A stretch of 64,000 nt of DNA from Microthyrium microscopicum. Taxonomy: Eukaryota; Ascomycota; Dothideomycetes; Microthyriales; Microthyriaceae. The stretch spans positions 2,409,249-2,473,248 of the forward strand of contig MU004231.1 in assembly GCA_010405405.1 (NCBI GenBank). Direction: 5' to 3'. How positions within the stretch are numbered: the first letter of the stretch is position 1; each line of letters starts with the position of its first letter. The position numbers and the translations under genes were made by a program. This document shows positions 29,301 through 42,835 of this stretch, piece after piece. The notes under the pieces were generated by a model. The model searched no databases, had not been told where the DNA came from, and saw nothing but the letters and a program-made list of their open reading frames with translations.

Positions 29301-30350
29301 AGATATAAGTCGCTTTAAGTATAATATATAAGTATAGGGTTTAGAGGGACGCTTTTAATAGTGTTGTTTAGAGGGATAGTTTCCTAGGCTTAGAAGGTAA
29401 CTTCTTTATAAAGGAGTTATACTAAGGATACTTAATTCTTCTTATTTAGAGTAATTAATTAGTAGGTAATAAGGTAAGAAGGTATTTAGTAGTTTAATAG
29501 TAATTCTTTAATCTAGGCTTAGTCTACTAACTAAAGAGTAGTAATTAGAGGATTAGTAAAGGATGCCTTCTCTTTACCTTTGTTTTAGAATTATAATTAG
29601 CTATAGATATAGCTACTCTTAGTAATTTCTAGAATATTAGATAGTAGAGGTGCCTTAGCTATAGAGCTATAATGAAAGTATAAGGAATTATAGCGTAAAG
29701 CTTAGCTATAGGATAGTTCTATTATAGCGTTATTATTATTACTATTAATCTAAATATAAGGTAGCATAATTATAAACTAAGTAGTATTCTAAGTTCCTAA
29801 TTGTTATTACTTATAAAGATAGGACGTAGAATAGGTCTTATAGGTTTTACTAGTATCTTCTATAGTAAGATAAGGGTTTAATATAGAGTAAGTATAAGTA
29901 GTAGGCGTAGGTGCTAAGAAGTCTTAAAATAAAGTATAGATAGGTTATAAAGGTATAATAAGTAATTTAGGGAAAGGAGTAGGAGGTTTAATTTATTATA
30001 ATTTGTTTTTAAGGCTTATTATAGTATAGTAAGATAAGTAAAGTCTTATTATAGGTATAGTAGTAGAGAGAAGTAGTAGTAGTAAAGGAAGATTATTAAC
30101 TTATAGGTCTAGTAGAGTAGAAGTTTTAAGTTAACTAGGGTCCTTTAAGCCTTTTAATTAGACGCTAGAAGTCTGAGCTTTTAGTAAGGTTAAGGGTTAA
30201 GAGTTTGCGTATTTGCTATGCTAGTAGGTTAGATCTACTAGGATCTAAAAATAGGATTCTATATTTATATAGGTAGATGTATTAAATCTTTAGATTTTAA
30301 TACGCTGAAAATTAGGATTGTTTTTTAAATAGTATAAGGTATTAGTTTTA

Positions 30351-30552
30351 TATTAGGGACCTATAGGCGTAAGGGTGTAAGCTAATAGTAAATGTAATTT
30401 AAGAAAACTAATATGAAGAATCTAAGAGAGAGGGTAAGGAATAGTTATAAGTAAGCTATACTAAATAATTCTTAGGCGCTAAGCCCTTAGTATTACGTAA
30501 TAGGGGATGCTAATAATATTATAATAGAATTAATAGTAGTAGATCCGTAACA
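30351..30552 (-). repeat. Gypsy B, right (5') LTR
   Basis: 202 bp ending GATCCGTAACA and followed by TTAAA. Full-length partner of 23133-23334; same family as the LTRs at 2647-3047. Confidence 0.88.
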
Positions 30553-33500
30553 TTAAATACCTTAAGAAAAGTATAATAATTTACTAAACTAGATATATCT
30601 TAAGTATTTTATAAGATTTATATATATAAAGAAGATAAGTAAAAGACTACCTTTTAAATATAATATAGCTTATTTAAATAGATAATAATATTATTTAAAT
30701 TATTAAATACTCTAAGTATCTTTTAAAGGTTTATTAACTCTATTCTCTAAGATATTCTAAATAACTATATTTTAGTATACTTAAATAACGTCTTAATTTT
30801 TAGCTTAGGCACTAAAAAATAATATAAAGCTTATGTTTATAAAGTTCTTAAATAGCTATAAAAAGTAGAACTCTATCTTAATATCTAGAAATATAAATTT
30901 ATAACTACTTAGATAATATATCTAAGCTATATTATTAAGGCTAAATAAGGAATCTTAATAAACTTAACTAAAGTTAAAGCAATTTAAGAATAGGACGCTT
31001 TTAGAAATATTTATAGAGTTTAAGCTTTTCTTAGCTTTATAAATTTCTATTATAGGTTTATACTAAACTTCTAAATAATTATAAAACTTCTTATTTAATT
31101 TACTTAGAAAAATATTTTTTTTTTATTTAAGAATTTAGAGAAAGCTATATTTAAAGAGCTAAAATAGCTCTTTACTACTAACTAAATACTAGCTTTATTT
31201 AATTATAATAGAGAGACTCTTATCTATACTAACTCTTTTAATTATTCTTTTAAAGCTATATTAGTATAAAAGGATAAAATAAATAAGTTTTAACTAATAG
31301 CTTATTTCTCTAAAAAATATAATTCTACCTAAAATAATTACTTAATCTATAATAAAGAGATATTTATAATTATACTTATATTAAAAGAATAGAACTTAAA
31401 GCTATAAGTAATAGAGAAGTTTAAAATAATATCTAATTATAAAAACCTAAAATACTTTATAAAACTATAGAAGCTTATAAAAAGGTACGTCTAATAGTTT
31501 ATTAAACTTATAAAGTATAATATAATAATTAAGTACTAACTAGGCTTATAAAATAGTATAGTAAATAGTCTCTTTTATTATAAATAAAATATACCTTAGA
31601 ACGTAGCTAATAAGAAGATCTAAGCTAGAACCTTTTAATTACTTTATACTTAAGGAAACTAATTACTTAAACTACTTTAAGCCTTACTTATTTATATTAT
31701 TACTCTTTTTATAATAGTTAAAAGTAAATTAGTAGAAACTCTATTAGCTAATAAAGCTTTAATTCTAAGTTTATTACTACTAATACTAAATATCTCTAAA
31801 TTACTAATAACCTAGTAGAATAAAGTAATATAAGTTAATAATACTTATTAAGTAGCCTATTAAATAATTAAGGCTAGTAAGTATAAATTTTCTTTATTAA
31901 TTATAAATATTAAGATCTTTATTCCTAACTACTTAATTAATAGTAAAAATTACTTTTACTAAAAAGAATAATTATAGATCCTAAATCTAGAACCTTTATA
32001 AATAGTAATACTATAAGTAATATATATATTCTTAACTTAAGGTTATTTTAGCTATAAAGATATTTATTAAGCTTTATAGCTATACTTCTTTTAGCCTAGA
32101 ATTATAGCTAATATAAAGTATTTTATAAAAAATTATAGTATATATAGCTAATTAAAAGTAAGTTATAAATAGAAAAAAGGCTTTCTAAAGTCTTTACTTA
32201 TCTTAAGCTAATAATAAAAAGAACTATTTATAGATTTTATAATAAACCTTTCTCTATTAAATAAATATATAATCTTAATAGTTATTACTAATTAGCTAAG
32301 TAAAGGAGTAATTCTAATCCTTTTTACTTAAAGAGAAGCTAAAAATATTATAACTATCTTTTTATAATATGTTTATTTTTTTTATAGTATTTCTAACGTA
32401 ATTATCTATAATTATAATTTAGTATTTATAAAGGACTTTTAAATAAAGTTTTGCGTACTATTATAAATAGAGCTATAGCTATTAACTATATTTTACTCTT
32501 AGATTAATAGCTTTATAGAATAATAGAACTTAGATATTAAGGCTAAAGTATAAATATATATAAACTATATATAATTAAATTAGTTCTTATTAATACTAAT
32601 ACTCTAATTAATACTTAACTTATAATACTTATTTATAATAAAACTTTTACCTTTCTTTTTATTCTATAGCTTTAAAAACTTTATTTTCTTAAACTTTCTT
32701 AAATAAGCCTTCTTATCTAAATAGAAAGATACTCTAAAAGAAAAGAAAAAAGAAACTACTTATATAATTTTAAAAGCTATAGAATAGACTTAAGATACTA
32801 TAATCCTTGCTTAAGAAAAGATATAGAAATAAGCTAATTAAATAAGAATTTAAACGCTTAAGTATAAAGTTAGTAATTAAGTCTAATTAGATCTAAAGAA
32901 TACTAAAATTAAATAAGTAAAGAAGAAGTTTAATTATTAATACTCTAAGTTTTAAGTTATAAAAGTAGTTAGCTTATATATAATTATATTAAATATACTA
33001 TAGAAGATAAAGAAATTCTATATTAACCTACTTAGACTAATAATAGATAATCTATTTCTAAGTTAAGATATTAATGATTCTTATTTACTACTAATCTTAA
33101 TTAAGAACTTAAATAAAGAAGAATAAGAAAAGTAGCTAGTAAAGAAGATTATAGCTAAAAAGTATAAAAAGATAATAAAAAATAAACTTTATATAGTTTA
33201 TATTATTAAATAGATAGGTTATTTAAATATAATAAAGAAACTAATTAATTTTATTAAATAATTAAAAGCTTATATAAAGTAAATTAAGAAAATAAAGTAT
33301 ATATAAAATAATTATAAAAGATTAGTATTAAATTAATTTATTTTTTAAGTATAACTAAGATTAAAAACTAGCCCTTCTATTATAATAATTAACTCTATAG
33401 AGATATAATTAAAAGTACTATTTATAATCTATATATAGAAATACTTTTCTTTTATTTATATTAAGACTTCCTTTTCTATTAAATAAAATTAGAAAATTAT

Positions 33501-33718
33501 AAAAATATAAGAAAATTAAAGAAATAAGACATATTTAATAAATCTTTACTACTAAGGAAGATAAACTTAAGTAATACCTTAGAGTATAGGAAGACTAAAG
33601 TAGATAGTTAATAGTAAAGGATTCTTATTCTTTTTAGTAACTTTTTTCTTATTATTATAAGAATACTTCTTACTTAAGCTAATATTATTATTATAGATAT
33701 AGTTTAAATATATATTAT

Positions 33719-36700
33719 ATATAAATCTTGTTTATTGTCTTTTAGCTACGCTAATAAGCTATATAGACGCTACTCTTACTTTTAGAAAAACCTCTATAGG
33801 AAAACTTATAGTATTTCTTTAGTTGCCTTCTAGTAGCCTTATTCTAGTATTATTATAATACCTTCTTAGTCTACTACTTCTAAATAGAAGGACTTATATT
33901 ATCTTTCTATAAACTATAAAGCCTACTAAAGGAATTCTAGTTAGTAGGTTAATATAGTAGGTAATTAGTAGTTACTAATTACTAGGAGCCCTATATAGCT
34001 TAAGTATACTATATGTTATATAAATTTTGTACTATACGTTAAGATCTTAATCCTTAATACTATTTCTATTACTAGTTTCTTTTTTAGGACTTATCTATTA
34101 CCTAATTACTTAAAGCTATAATATTTCTTAGGATAGATTAGATTTAGCTTTTTAGCGCCTATTTCTATTTAGTATTACCTTATTATTAAGTTTTACTATT
34201 ATAGTTTAATAAGTTTCTATTAATTTTCTTCTTCCTAAAGGCCTATAGCTATTATTCTTATATAGTTAACTTTCTATATAGTTTTATAATAAGTATATAT
34301 AATATATATTCTTAAGTTTTTATAATTAATTTCTACTCTTAATAAGCTCTAGTATTATAGCGTTCTTTAGCTATATTAAGCCCTCTTTTTTAATACTTAT
34401 TAAGTAAGGTGCTTATAATACTTCTTAACTAAGTTTTTCTTATTAATCTACGCTTTTTAATATTATATAATAGGCTACTAAATAGTAGCCTCTAAGTTTC
34501 TAGTAGTTTATATAGTCTACCTTTAGGGTATAAAGTATTTTAAATCTATATAGTTTTAGTTACTTTTTTTTCTTTAAGTTTCTATTATACTTTCTACTCT
34601 CTTTAAGTTCTCCTCTAAAGATAAGTCCTTTATAGGCTTTCTTTCCTTTTCTTTTTCTTACCTTTAAGTATTTAGTAAATATTTTATACTTATAAATACT
34701 CTTTTTTTATTGCCTTTAAAGAAGATAAAAACTATTTTATTTATAAATATTAAAAATTCTACTTTATTCTTAAATATAAAATTAGCTAGTCTTATTCTAG
34801 CTCTTATTATAAGTTTTTTAGTATTCTTTTATATATAGTATTAACTATTATAATATAAACTATAGATATCTTTAATATAAGAATCTATTTATACTATTTC
34901 TAAGTATTACGCTATTATATAGAGTTACTTAATAGTAAGTACCTAATTAGTTCTAATATATTTATTATAGTAATTACCTATATTTATAGTTAGGCTAGCC
35001 TTAGCTAGTATCCTTACTTTTATTATAAAGAATAAAAGTCTAAGTATAAAGCTATAAGTATATTCTTACTTTTAATCTTCTGCCTTTTCTAATATTATAA
35101 TAAAGTACTAATAGAGTTAAAGGAGTAAAGTAAATACCTTTAATATATTTTTAATAAGGTAATAGCTAACTTAGTTAATACCTATTAGAGTATAGAGAAG
35201 AATATATTATTAAGTAATAAGGAAGAGGCTACTAAGTAGATAAAGGTTATAGATAGTTTAGTAAGTAAGTTTACTAGCTATAAGGCTTAGTTTACTTCTA
35301 CTATAGTCTTATTAGTATAGTAAAAGAAGAAAAAGTTAAAAGTTAATATATTTATACTAGATAAAGATTTAGCTTATTTATAAGCTATCTTACTAAAGCT
35401 TTATACTTAAAGTATAAAGATAAATATACTAGTAGAAATATTTTAGTTATTAAGTAAGGTAGTATTATTATTTAATAAAGAGTAGTAGATAGATATAGAA
35501 TAAAATTAATTATATTTTTAGACTTAGCTATTTCTTTTATAATTATATATTACTAGCTTATTAGTATTATAATATTATAGTTAGTTATTTATAGAATCTT
35601 TAAGTCTTAGTAGTTCTTTATACGCCTTAAGGTCTATTTTTATAATCTTTTTAGTTAGCCTAAATTACTAAAGAGCTCTACTTTTTAGTAGCTATTTAGT
35701 TACTACTTAGGTATTTCTTAGATTAAAGAGTATATAGGCTTTATTTAGTATTATTACTTATTCTAATATTTTTTCTCTATAATATAGTAAATAGTTTAGT
35801 AGTATATAGTAAACTATTTATTACTAGTAGCTATATAGATACTATAGTAGGAGTATTATTAGTACTTATATACTATATAGCTAGTTATTAAATCTAATAA
35901 CTTCTAATTATATAAGGAAGAGCGCTATTACTTATACTTTATTAAGACTATTATAAAGTTTAATTAGTTAGTTAATCTATAATATTCTTTATACTATAAT
36001 AGTATACTATTATATTTTTATAAGCTTTATCTAAGTATTTATCTAGAGTCTATAGTAATATGCCCTAATTAGGAATATTTTTAGCTCTAGTTTAGTTTTT
36101 ATCTTCTTTTTCTTTTATAACGTATTATCTATTAGTTATATTACTTACTTATAGTTAGTATTCTACTTTTGCTTTATCTCTAATTTCTTCTTTTATTACT
36201 TTAGTATATTAACTCTTTAAGTTATAACTTTAGTTATATATATTTATATTAGTTTAAGTATTATTAGATTTCTAGATTATTATTACTAAGAAGATATTCT
36301 TTAGTTTCTTAGGAGATTTATCTAGTATACTTTAGTAATAATTTTACTTATCTTTTATATTACTATTAAGTCTTTATTCTTATTAGTATATTTTTCTACT
36401 AAAACTATAGTATTTATCTAAAGTAGTTTAACTCTTATTTCCTTATTTAATAAAATAATAAGAATTCTTTAGTATCCTTTTATTATTTTATAAAGTATAT
36501 TATTCTAAACTACTACTAATAGTTTATAATAATCTTTTAGTACCTTAAAGAATAGTAATCTTAGACTCTATACTTATACTTTATATATAAAAGTTAGCCT
36601 AATAACTACTATATAAAGGAGCTTTATCTTTCTAAAGACTAGTCTTTATCTTAACTATACTATTCTTAAAAGTACTATTACTTACTTAAATTCTTTAATT

Positions 36701-39700
36701 CTAGTCTTTTTAATATAGTCTTTCTAGTTTATTCTTCTATCTACCTATATATTTAGTATCTTAATATTCTCTAATATAAGCTTAGTAAATATACTATCTA
36801 TTATTATTATAGATTATAAATCTATTTCTAAGTAGTAAATATTCTAAGTAAAGTATATTATTTAGTACTTATTAAAGATAAACTTTATACTATATCTATT
36901 TACCTAGTTAGTATATTTCTAATAAGCTTCTTCTAATCTTATATAGTTCTTTTAGGTAGTATTACTCTATATAACTAATATAGTATTATTTATAAACCTA
37001 AATCTAAAGACGTTATTACTTATATCTTAAAAGTATTCTAGTAATTCTAATATAAAGAAAAGGAAGAGAATAAATAAGAGAGAGAATTCCTAAGAGATTC
37101 TTATATTAGTTATTATTACTAGGCTCTAGTACCTAGTAAATATAATTTAGGTTATATAATTAGTAGTAAAGCTTACTATTATATTAATTAGCTATTAGGG
37201 AACTCTCTTTATCTCTAGAATATAAAGAAGTTTTCTTAAATTAATATTATTATATACTTCTTAAAAATTAAGGCTAAGTACTAATACTATAGCTCTTATA
37301 TTTTCTTTCTATATTACTTTAATAGTACTCTTTAGGAGCTATATTATTATTAGTATTAACTACCCTACCTTAGTTCTTATTTAGTTCTAGAGTAGTAGGT
37401 TATTATCTTCTATAAGTTAGGTAAGTTTATTAGTAATAATCTTTTTAACTAACTTTACTATAGTATTCTTAAGAGTAATTAGCTAGTAGGCTAATAGTAG
37501 TAAGTAGTCTTTCTTATCTAGCTTTTTTAGTACTAATATATAAGATTACTTTAGATATTCTAGAATTATACTACTTATTAGCATTTTACTAATTATAGAT
37601 ACTAGTCTTTTACTAAATTCTATTAGTTTTAAATTATTACTCTTCTTTTTAGGCTATACTTTAAGCTTAAGAGCCTTTAGGACCTTATTTAGTATATTAA
37701 TAAGCTTTATTACCTTATAATTTAGAAGACTACTAATTATGTAATTTATCTCTTTTATTATTACTTTATAGTTTATCTTTAGTTCTAAAGGTAAAATAGT
37801 ATTCTTTATATTACTTAGGTCTATTACCCTAATTTAAGAAAAGAACTTTATAGATAGTATATCTACTTTATCTTAGTTATTATAGATATAGTTATTACTA
37901 GTTATCTATCTAAGTATTAATAAGTATAGGTCTTTCTTTAGTTTACTAGCTTTAGCTTTTATTTATTTACTTATTCTTTATAGGCCTTAGTTCTTATAGC
38001 GTTTATAATTCTTTATAATCTTTCTTATAAAGGTTTACTAGAATACTACTTTATTCTAATATAGAGATTTCCTTAGCTAAGCTATAACTAATTTATATAT
38101 ATACTTATCTTAGTTATTCTTTATTTAGAGGTATTTTTACTTTATATAACGTTTTCCTTATATTAGTAAAGTAGTTATAGGTAACTATTTATATAAAGCT
38201 TACTTTAAAGGTTTTACTTTTAGGTAGTAAATCTTTAGTACTTCTATTATTACTTTATATAGAGCTTATATTAGTATATTTTTAGTATCTTATAAGCTAT
38301 TATTTATATATTTAATAAATTATTCTATATCTAGTTTTTATATATTATACTATACTTTTAGTATATACTTCTTTTATTCTAAGGTAAGCTAAATTAGTAC
38401 TAGGACATAATCTTCTATTAGTACCTAGGTATTAACTAGGCTATAAAACTCTAGTTTTTCTTAAAGGAATTAAGATATAAATATAAAGTTAATTACTATT
38501 TCTACTACTCTTACTCTTCTTCCTTTATATAACTTATAAGTTAGCTCTTCTTCTAGTATACTTAGATAGAGTCTTTACTAAATTATATTATAAAGTAAGG
38601 TATTTACTTAAGGTTTAGTAACTAATACTATGCCTCTCTATTAATAGTAGTAGTATTAAAGTCTTCTACTAATAGGATCTCTTCTTCTACCTTATTAATT
38701 ACCTTTATTAGTATTAGGCGTTTAGCAATATAGTTATAGTTACTTATTACTAAGCTTTTGCTATATATATTAATAATTATTAGTATTATATACCTATACT
38801 AAAGGCGTAGTATTAAAATAAATTAATTATAATGTCTTACTTACTAGTTCTTTATATTAAGCGCTTTACTTATTATAAAGTATATTCTTAATTAATTATC
38901 CTAGTTATATACTAGAGCGTAGCTAGAAAAATAGTACGTCTCTTTTAGCTTTATAATTCCTTTAGAGTCTTAGACTACTATAATTAGTTACTTAGTATTA
39001 TTTAGTAAATTAAAGAATAGCCTTACTTCCTTTTTATTTAACCTTCTATAGTTATATTATATAATATTAATACTATTTATCTAAGTCTATTATTTAGATT
39101 TTGCTTATTTTATTACTAGAGGTTAGTTTAGGGTTATCTATAGCTTATTCTACTCTCTTATAGTTATTTTCCTATTATTCTTCTAAGGTGCTATCTCTTA
39201 TAATTTATAAGCTATTATTACCTCTATTAAAGTTAAATATACTTATAATTAATCTTTAAGTACCCTAAACTAAGTTATTACGTACTTTATTCTTTACTTC
39301 TTATAATATTAATAGCCTTCTAAAGTTTTTAGTCCTTACTTTTCTTTTCTTTATACTATTTACTATAATATATCTATTATTATCTATAAGCTAGATTAGT
39401 ATAATTTAAGTAAGTAATATAGCTCTTATTTATTTTATATATCTTTTATTTATTACTTAGAATCTCTTTATACTTTTAAAATAGGTTTAATATACTTTAT
39501 ATATATTTTTTTACTATATATAGTATTCTTAGCCTTACTCTTTCTTTCTTCTTTTTCTTTTCTTATTATTTTTATAATTAGAGTACTAAACTAAGCTTAT
39601 TCTAGTATAGTCTCTAATATTATAATTACCTATATATTTACTATAGTTTAGTTTATATTAAGTATAAACTATTTATATATAGTCCTAGACTTAGTAGTAG

Positions 39701-40845
39701 AAGTACTATTTAATAGTATATTTTAAGTTATATAATCTAGTAAAGAGTTCCTTTACCTTAATAATAAACTTTTTTTAGATAATCTTATTTCTTATTATTA
39801 TTATTAGATAGAATAGTATAAGTAATCCCTTAGTATATATTTTTTTATATTTTTTTAGTTCTTTTTTTACTTATTTATACTTTATGCTTCTATAGAGCTA
39901 CTAAACTACTTCTATTTTTAGATATTTAAACCTTATTTTATTTCTATTAACTAGTTTTTTAATTAGTTTACTATTATCTATATTCTTACTATAGGCTATA
40001 TCTAGTTTAAGTAAAGCCCTTAGGATCTTTATTAAATAGTTTTATTATAAAACCTAGACTTTATTTAAGCCTATTTAGTATAGCCTATTTTAGATATAGT
40101 CTTTATCTAATTATATATTAATTATAATATTAATATTCTTACTAGGTAGTAGCCTAATAGCTATTATTTATAGAATAGTTTCTTTAATCTTTTTAAATAG
40201 CTTTACTCTATTTTGCTTATCTTTTTTTAATATATTTTTAATTACTTTTATAATATTAATTTAGACTATTAAGCTTATAAAGAAGACCCTTTAGTTAAGG
40301 ATTAGTAGGTTAGGTCTTTTTATAACCTTTACTTAGGAGTTAAGAGTTATTTTAATCTTAGTAATCTACTTTATAATTATATTAAGTTTTTAGTTAAGAT
40401 ATATCTTAAGGCGTATTAGTAAAGGAGCCTTATTTATAGTTAGAGCTAGGTAGAATACTAGTTATTTAATATAGTCTTATATTATAATAAAGAATATATA
40501 GTATTATATAAAATTAGTTATTAGCTAGTTAAGGAATAGTTATATTAGATTCCCCTTTTTAGATATAAGTCCTCCTAATAGTACTTTAATTTCTCTTTAT
40601 ACTCCTACGAGTAGTAGTTTTAGGTTATCTTTTTGTTTCTATATTACCTTATTTTTAATATAGATAGCCTCTATAGTAATAACAACTATCTACTACAAAT
40701 CTTTATTTATCTCTATAGCGCTAGCTATTACTTATATCTAGTTAAAAGTTATATCGTTGTAATAGTCTTAATAAAATGAATCCAATAGTAATAGTTTTAT
40801 AAAATAATTCTAAGAAATCAATCTTTTAGTACAATAATACTCTCC
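33719..40845 (-). mobile_element. Tad1-like LINE, copy B, near full length, RIP-inactivated
   Basis: Second copy of the ~7.1 kb LINE at 3604-10732, in the same orientation, inserted in Gypsy A downstream of its chromodomain-like region. A 16 bp target duplication, tttaaatatatattat, flanks it at 33703-33718 and 40846-40861. On the minus strand the reverse transcriptase region lies around 36,970-37,120 (GIPQGSPLSPILF-type block, then the catalytic Asp block) and the endonuclease start around 38,940-39,010. It is dead, with stops throughout, but slightly less mutated than copy A. The 5' end at the right reads ggagagtattattgtac on the minus strand. Confidence 0.86.
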
Positions 40846-41624
40846 TTTAAATATATATTATTATAAAATTCTAAAAGCTAAATATAACTAATATACTATA
40901 GCTAATTCTTAGAATTAGAATAGCTAACGTAGTAAGTATAATACTACTCTTTATAAGCTTTAGTTTTTTTAAGTTATAGGATATTTATATAATAAATATT
41001 TAAGGCTTTAAGATAACTAGCTTAGCTACTAGTTAACTAAATTATAGTAAAGATACTTTAATAAATTATAATACTATAAACGTTAGGCTATAAATTATTA
41101 GTAAATCCCTTAGAGAAAGTATTTAATAAGTTAAAATAATTATTAAAGAAATTAGGAGGATAGTTAGCTATAATATAAATAGCTTTATTTTATAAATATA
41201 TTAATATAAATTAAGAAAGGTAAAAGAAGTATATATAGTCTAGTTAATATAAAGTACCTTAAATAAAGCATAGTTCTATAAATTATAATAATTAATAACT
41301 ATATATATCTTTTTATAGATAAGAGTAGTTAGTAGATAAAGACTTAGGTTATAAATAATATTATTCTAATAATAGAGTAGGACTTAAGTAAGAGTATAAA
41401 AGCTTTTATTTATATTATTTTAATAAATCTTATATATAGCTACCTTATACGTAGTAGGTAAATAAAATTAAGAAGTATTATAGTTAGTAATATATATATA
41501 AAGAGGAGTAATAGTAATAAGGATATAATTATTAAAGCTAATAGTATAGTTAAAAGTATTAATAATTAAAATAGCTATCTCTATATAATTAGTAAGGCTA
41601 TAGCTATTATAATAAATAACTTAC

Positions 41625-41675
41625 TTAATTAGTTAATTAATTAATAGATTAATAAATTAATTAATTAATTAGTTA
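41625..41675. repeat. (TTAA)n-rich low-complexity tract
   Basis: Runs of TTAATTAA-type sequence lie in the 3' part of Gypsy A; likely a by-product of extreme C-to-T mutation. Confidence 0.7.
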
Positions 41676-42182
41676 AGGAGAGAAAAACTTAATAAAAGCT
41701 AATTAAAAGAAAAAAAGCTTATTTAAAGTATAATAAAGGAAGAATAGTTAACTCTATAAAATAATATTACTTTATATTCTCTAAATATATAGATAGAAGT
41801 ATAGTAACTTAACTATAGTTATATTCTTTTAATCTTATTCCTTAATATTATAATAAAGCTCTAACTAAATATAAATAAAATAACTTACTAATTAAGTAAC
41901 CTCTATAGAGTTATAGCTAAAAAAAACTAACATTATATACTAAGAAAGAGGCCTTATATCTAGAATTTAGTTTAAAATAGGTAAAGTATTAATATAAAAC
42001 TAATAGTTAATAACTTAAGCTTTATATTTTATACTTAAAAGTAAACGTATAGATCTATACGTTATAAATAAAGACTTTATTATAAACTATAAGAATAGTA
42101 GGCGTTAAATATAACTAGATAAGATTAGGATCTTATAATTAACTTAGTATTTTAGTTAGAATTTTTTAAATAAAGAGAGTAA

Positions 42183-42344
42183 TATTAAGAGTTAAACCCT
42201 CTAAAGCTATACTTATTTAGGCTACCCCTATTATATATAAATACCTTAATTAAAGAGTCTCTTAACTCTTCTTTCTCTCTAAGTTACCTTCTTATTTAGT
42301 AGGCTTATAATATAACTTTTCTTTTTATTATCTAACCTATAATA
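42183..42344 (+). repeat. Gypsy A, 3' LTR
   Basis: 162 bp partner of 19404-19565, followed by the TTTAG duplication and preceded by a purine-rich tract. Confidence 0.85.
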
Positions 42345-42470
42345 TTTAGTTTAGCTAGTTTTACTTTAAAGGCTTTACCTTTAGGTTTTATTAGTTTATT
42401 ACTTATAACTAATTATAGTATTTTAAAGAAAAAACTTTATAGATACTCTATTAGTAAGAAATAATTATAA

Positions 42471-42830
42471 TATTAAAGATTAGGATTATAAAATAGGTAA
42501 AAAGGTTATAAGATACTTAATAGATTAAGTATATAGAAATAAAGATAAGAGTAATTACTAAAGAACTATAAGAGGATTTCTTAGCCTCTATTTTATTACT
42601 TAGAAACCTTTAAGGTTCCTCTCTAAGTTAGAATAGTCTATTTATAAACTAAGCTATTTTAGAAGTATACTTAACTACTAATTATAATAGTTAGGAACCT
42701 ATTAATTCTCTTAACTATAAAATATATTAAAGCTAAAAAAGCAGCTTTGCTAGCTTCTAATAGCTATTAGGCTAAGGCACTTAGGCTATAATACCTATCT
42801 TAAAGAGTCTGTTAGGTTTAATTCCTAATA
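42471..42830 (-). repeat. Gypsy C, right (5') LTR
   Basis: 360 bp partner of 11179-11538, followed directly by GACTC. Confidence 0.85.
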
Positions 42831-42835
42831 GACTC

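Larger units (their letters stand above)
23133..30552 (-). mobile_element. Gypsy B, LTR retrotransposon (fossil), nested in the reverse transcriptase region of Gypsy A
   Basis: Two 202 bp LTRs (23133-23334 and 30351-30552) are flanked by a perfect TTAAA duplication (23128-23132 and 30553-30557); total 7,420 bp. The internal part is on the minus strand: integrase texture about 24,700-25,000, RNase H about 25,700-26,000, reverse transcriptase catalytic block about 26,370-26,430, and the gag side toward 28,500-30,300. A purine tract on the minus strand touches the left LTR (about 23,335-23,352), which fits this orientation. It is broken by many RIP-type breaks but keeps more CpA/TpG than Gypsy A, in line with its later arrival. 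Confidence 0.88.
19404..42344 (+). mobile_element. Gypsy A, chromodomain-type LTR retrotransposon (fossil), nested in Gypsy C
   Basis: Two 162 bp LTRs (19404-19565 and 42183-42344) are flanked by a perfect TTTAG duplication (19399-19403 and 42345-42349). The internal part is on the plus strand: gag-like part about 19,600-20,870, reverse transcriptase split by Gypsy B at 23,132/30,558, RNase H about 31,100-31,500, integrase about 32,150-32,650, and chromodomain-like texture about 33,110-33,270. A purine-rich tract (aaagagagtaa) precedes the right LTR. It carries three insertions: the TIR element, Gypsy B and LINE B. Without Gypsy B and LINE B it would be about 8.4 kb. It is broken, with very many breaks, younger than Gypsy C and older than its guests. 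Confidence 0.85.
11179..42830 (-). mobile_element. Gypsy C, LTR retrotransposon (fossil), outermost of the nest
   Basis: Two 360 bp direct repeats (11179-11538 and 42471-42830) are flanked by a perfect 5 bp duplication, GACTC, at 11174-11178 and 42831-42835. The internal part is on the minus strand: reverse transcriptase texture around 17,000-17,060, integrase around 15,300-15,900, and the gag side toward 19,400. Gypsy A is inserted near its 5' end, so the own sequence of Gypsy C is about 8.7 kb (11179-19403 and 42350-42830). It is broken with very many RIP-type breaks. As the host of the other insertions it is the oldest member of the stack. Confidence 0.85.
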
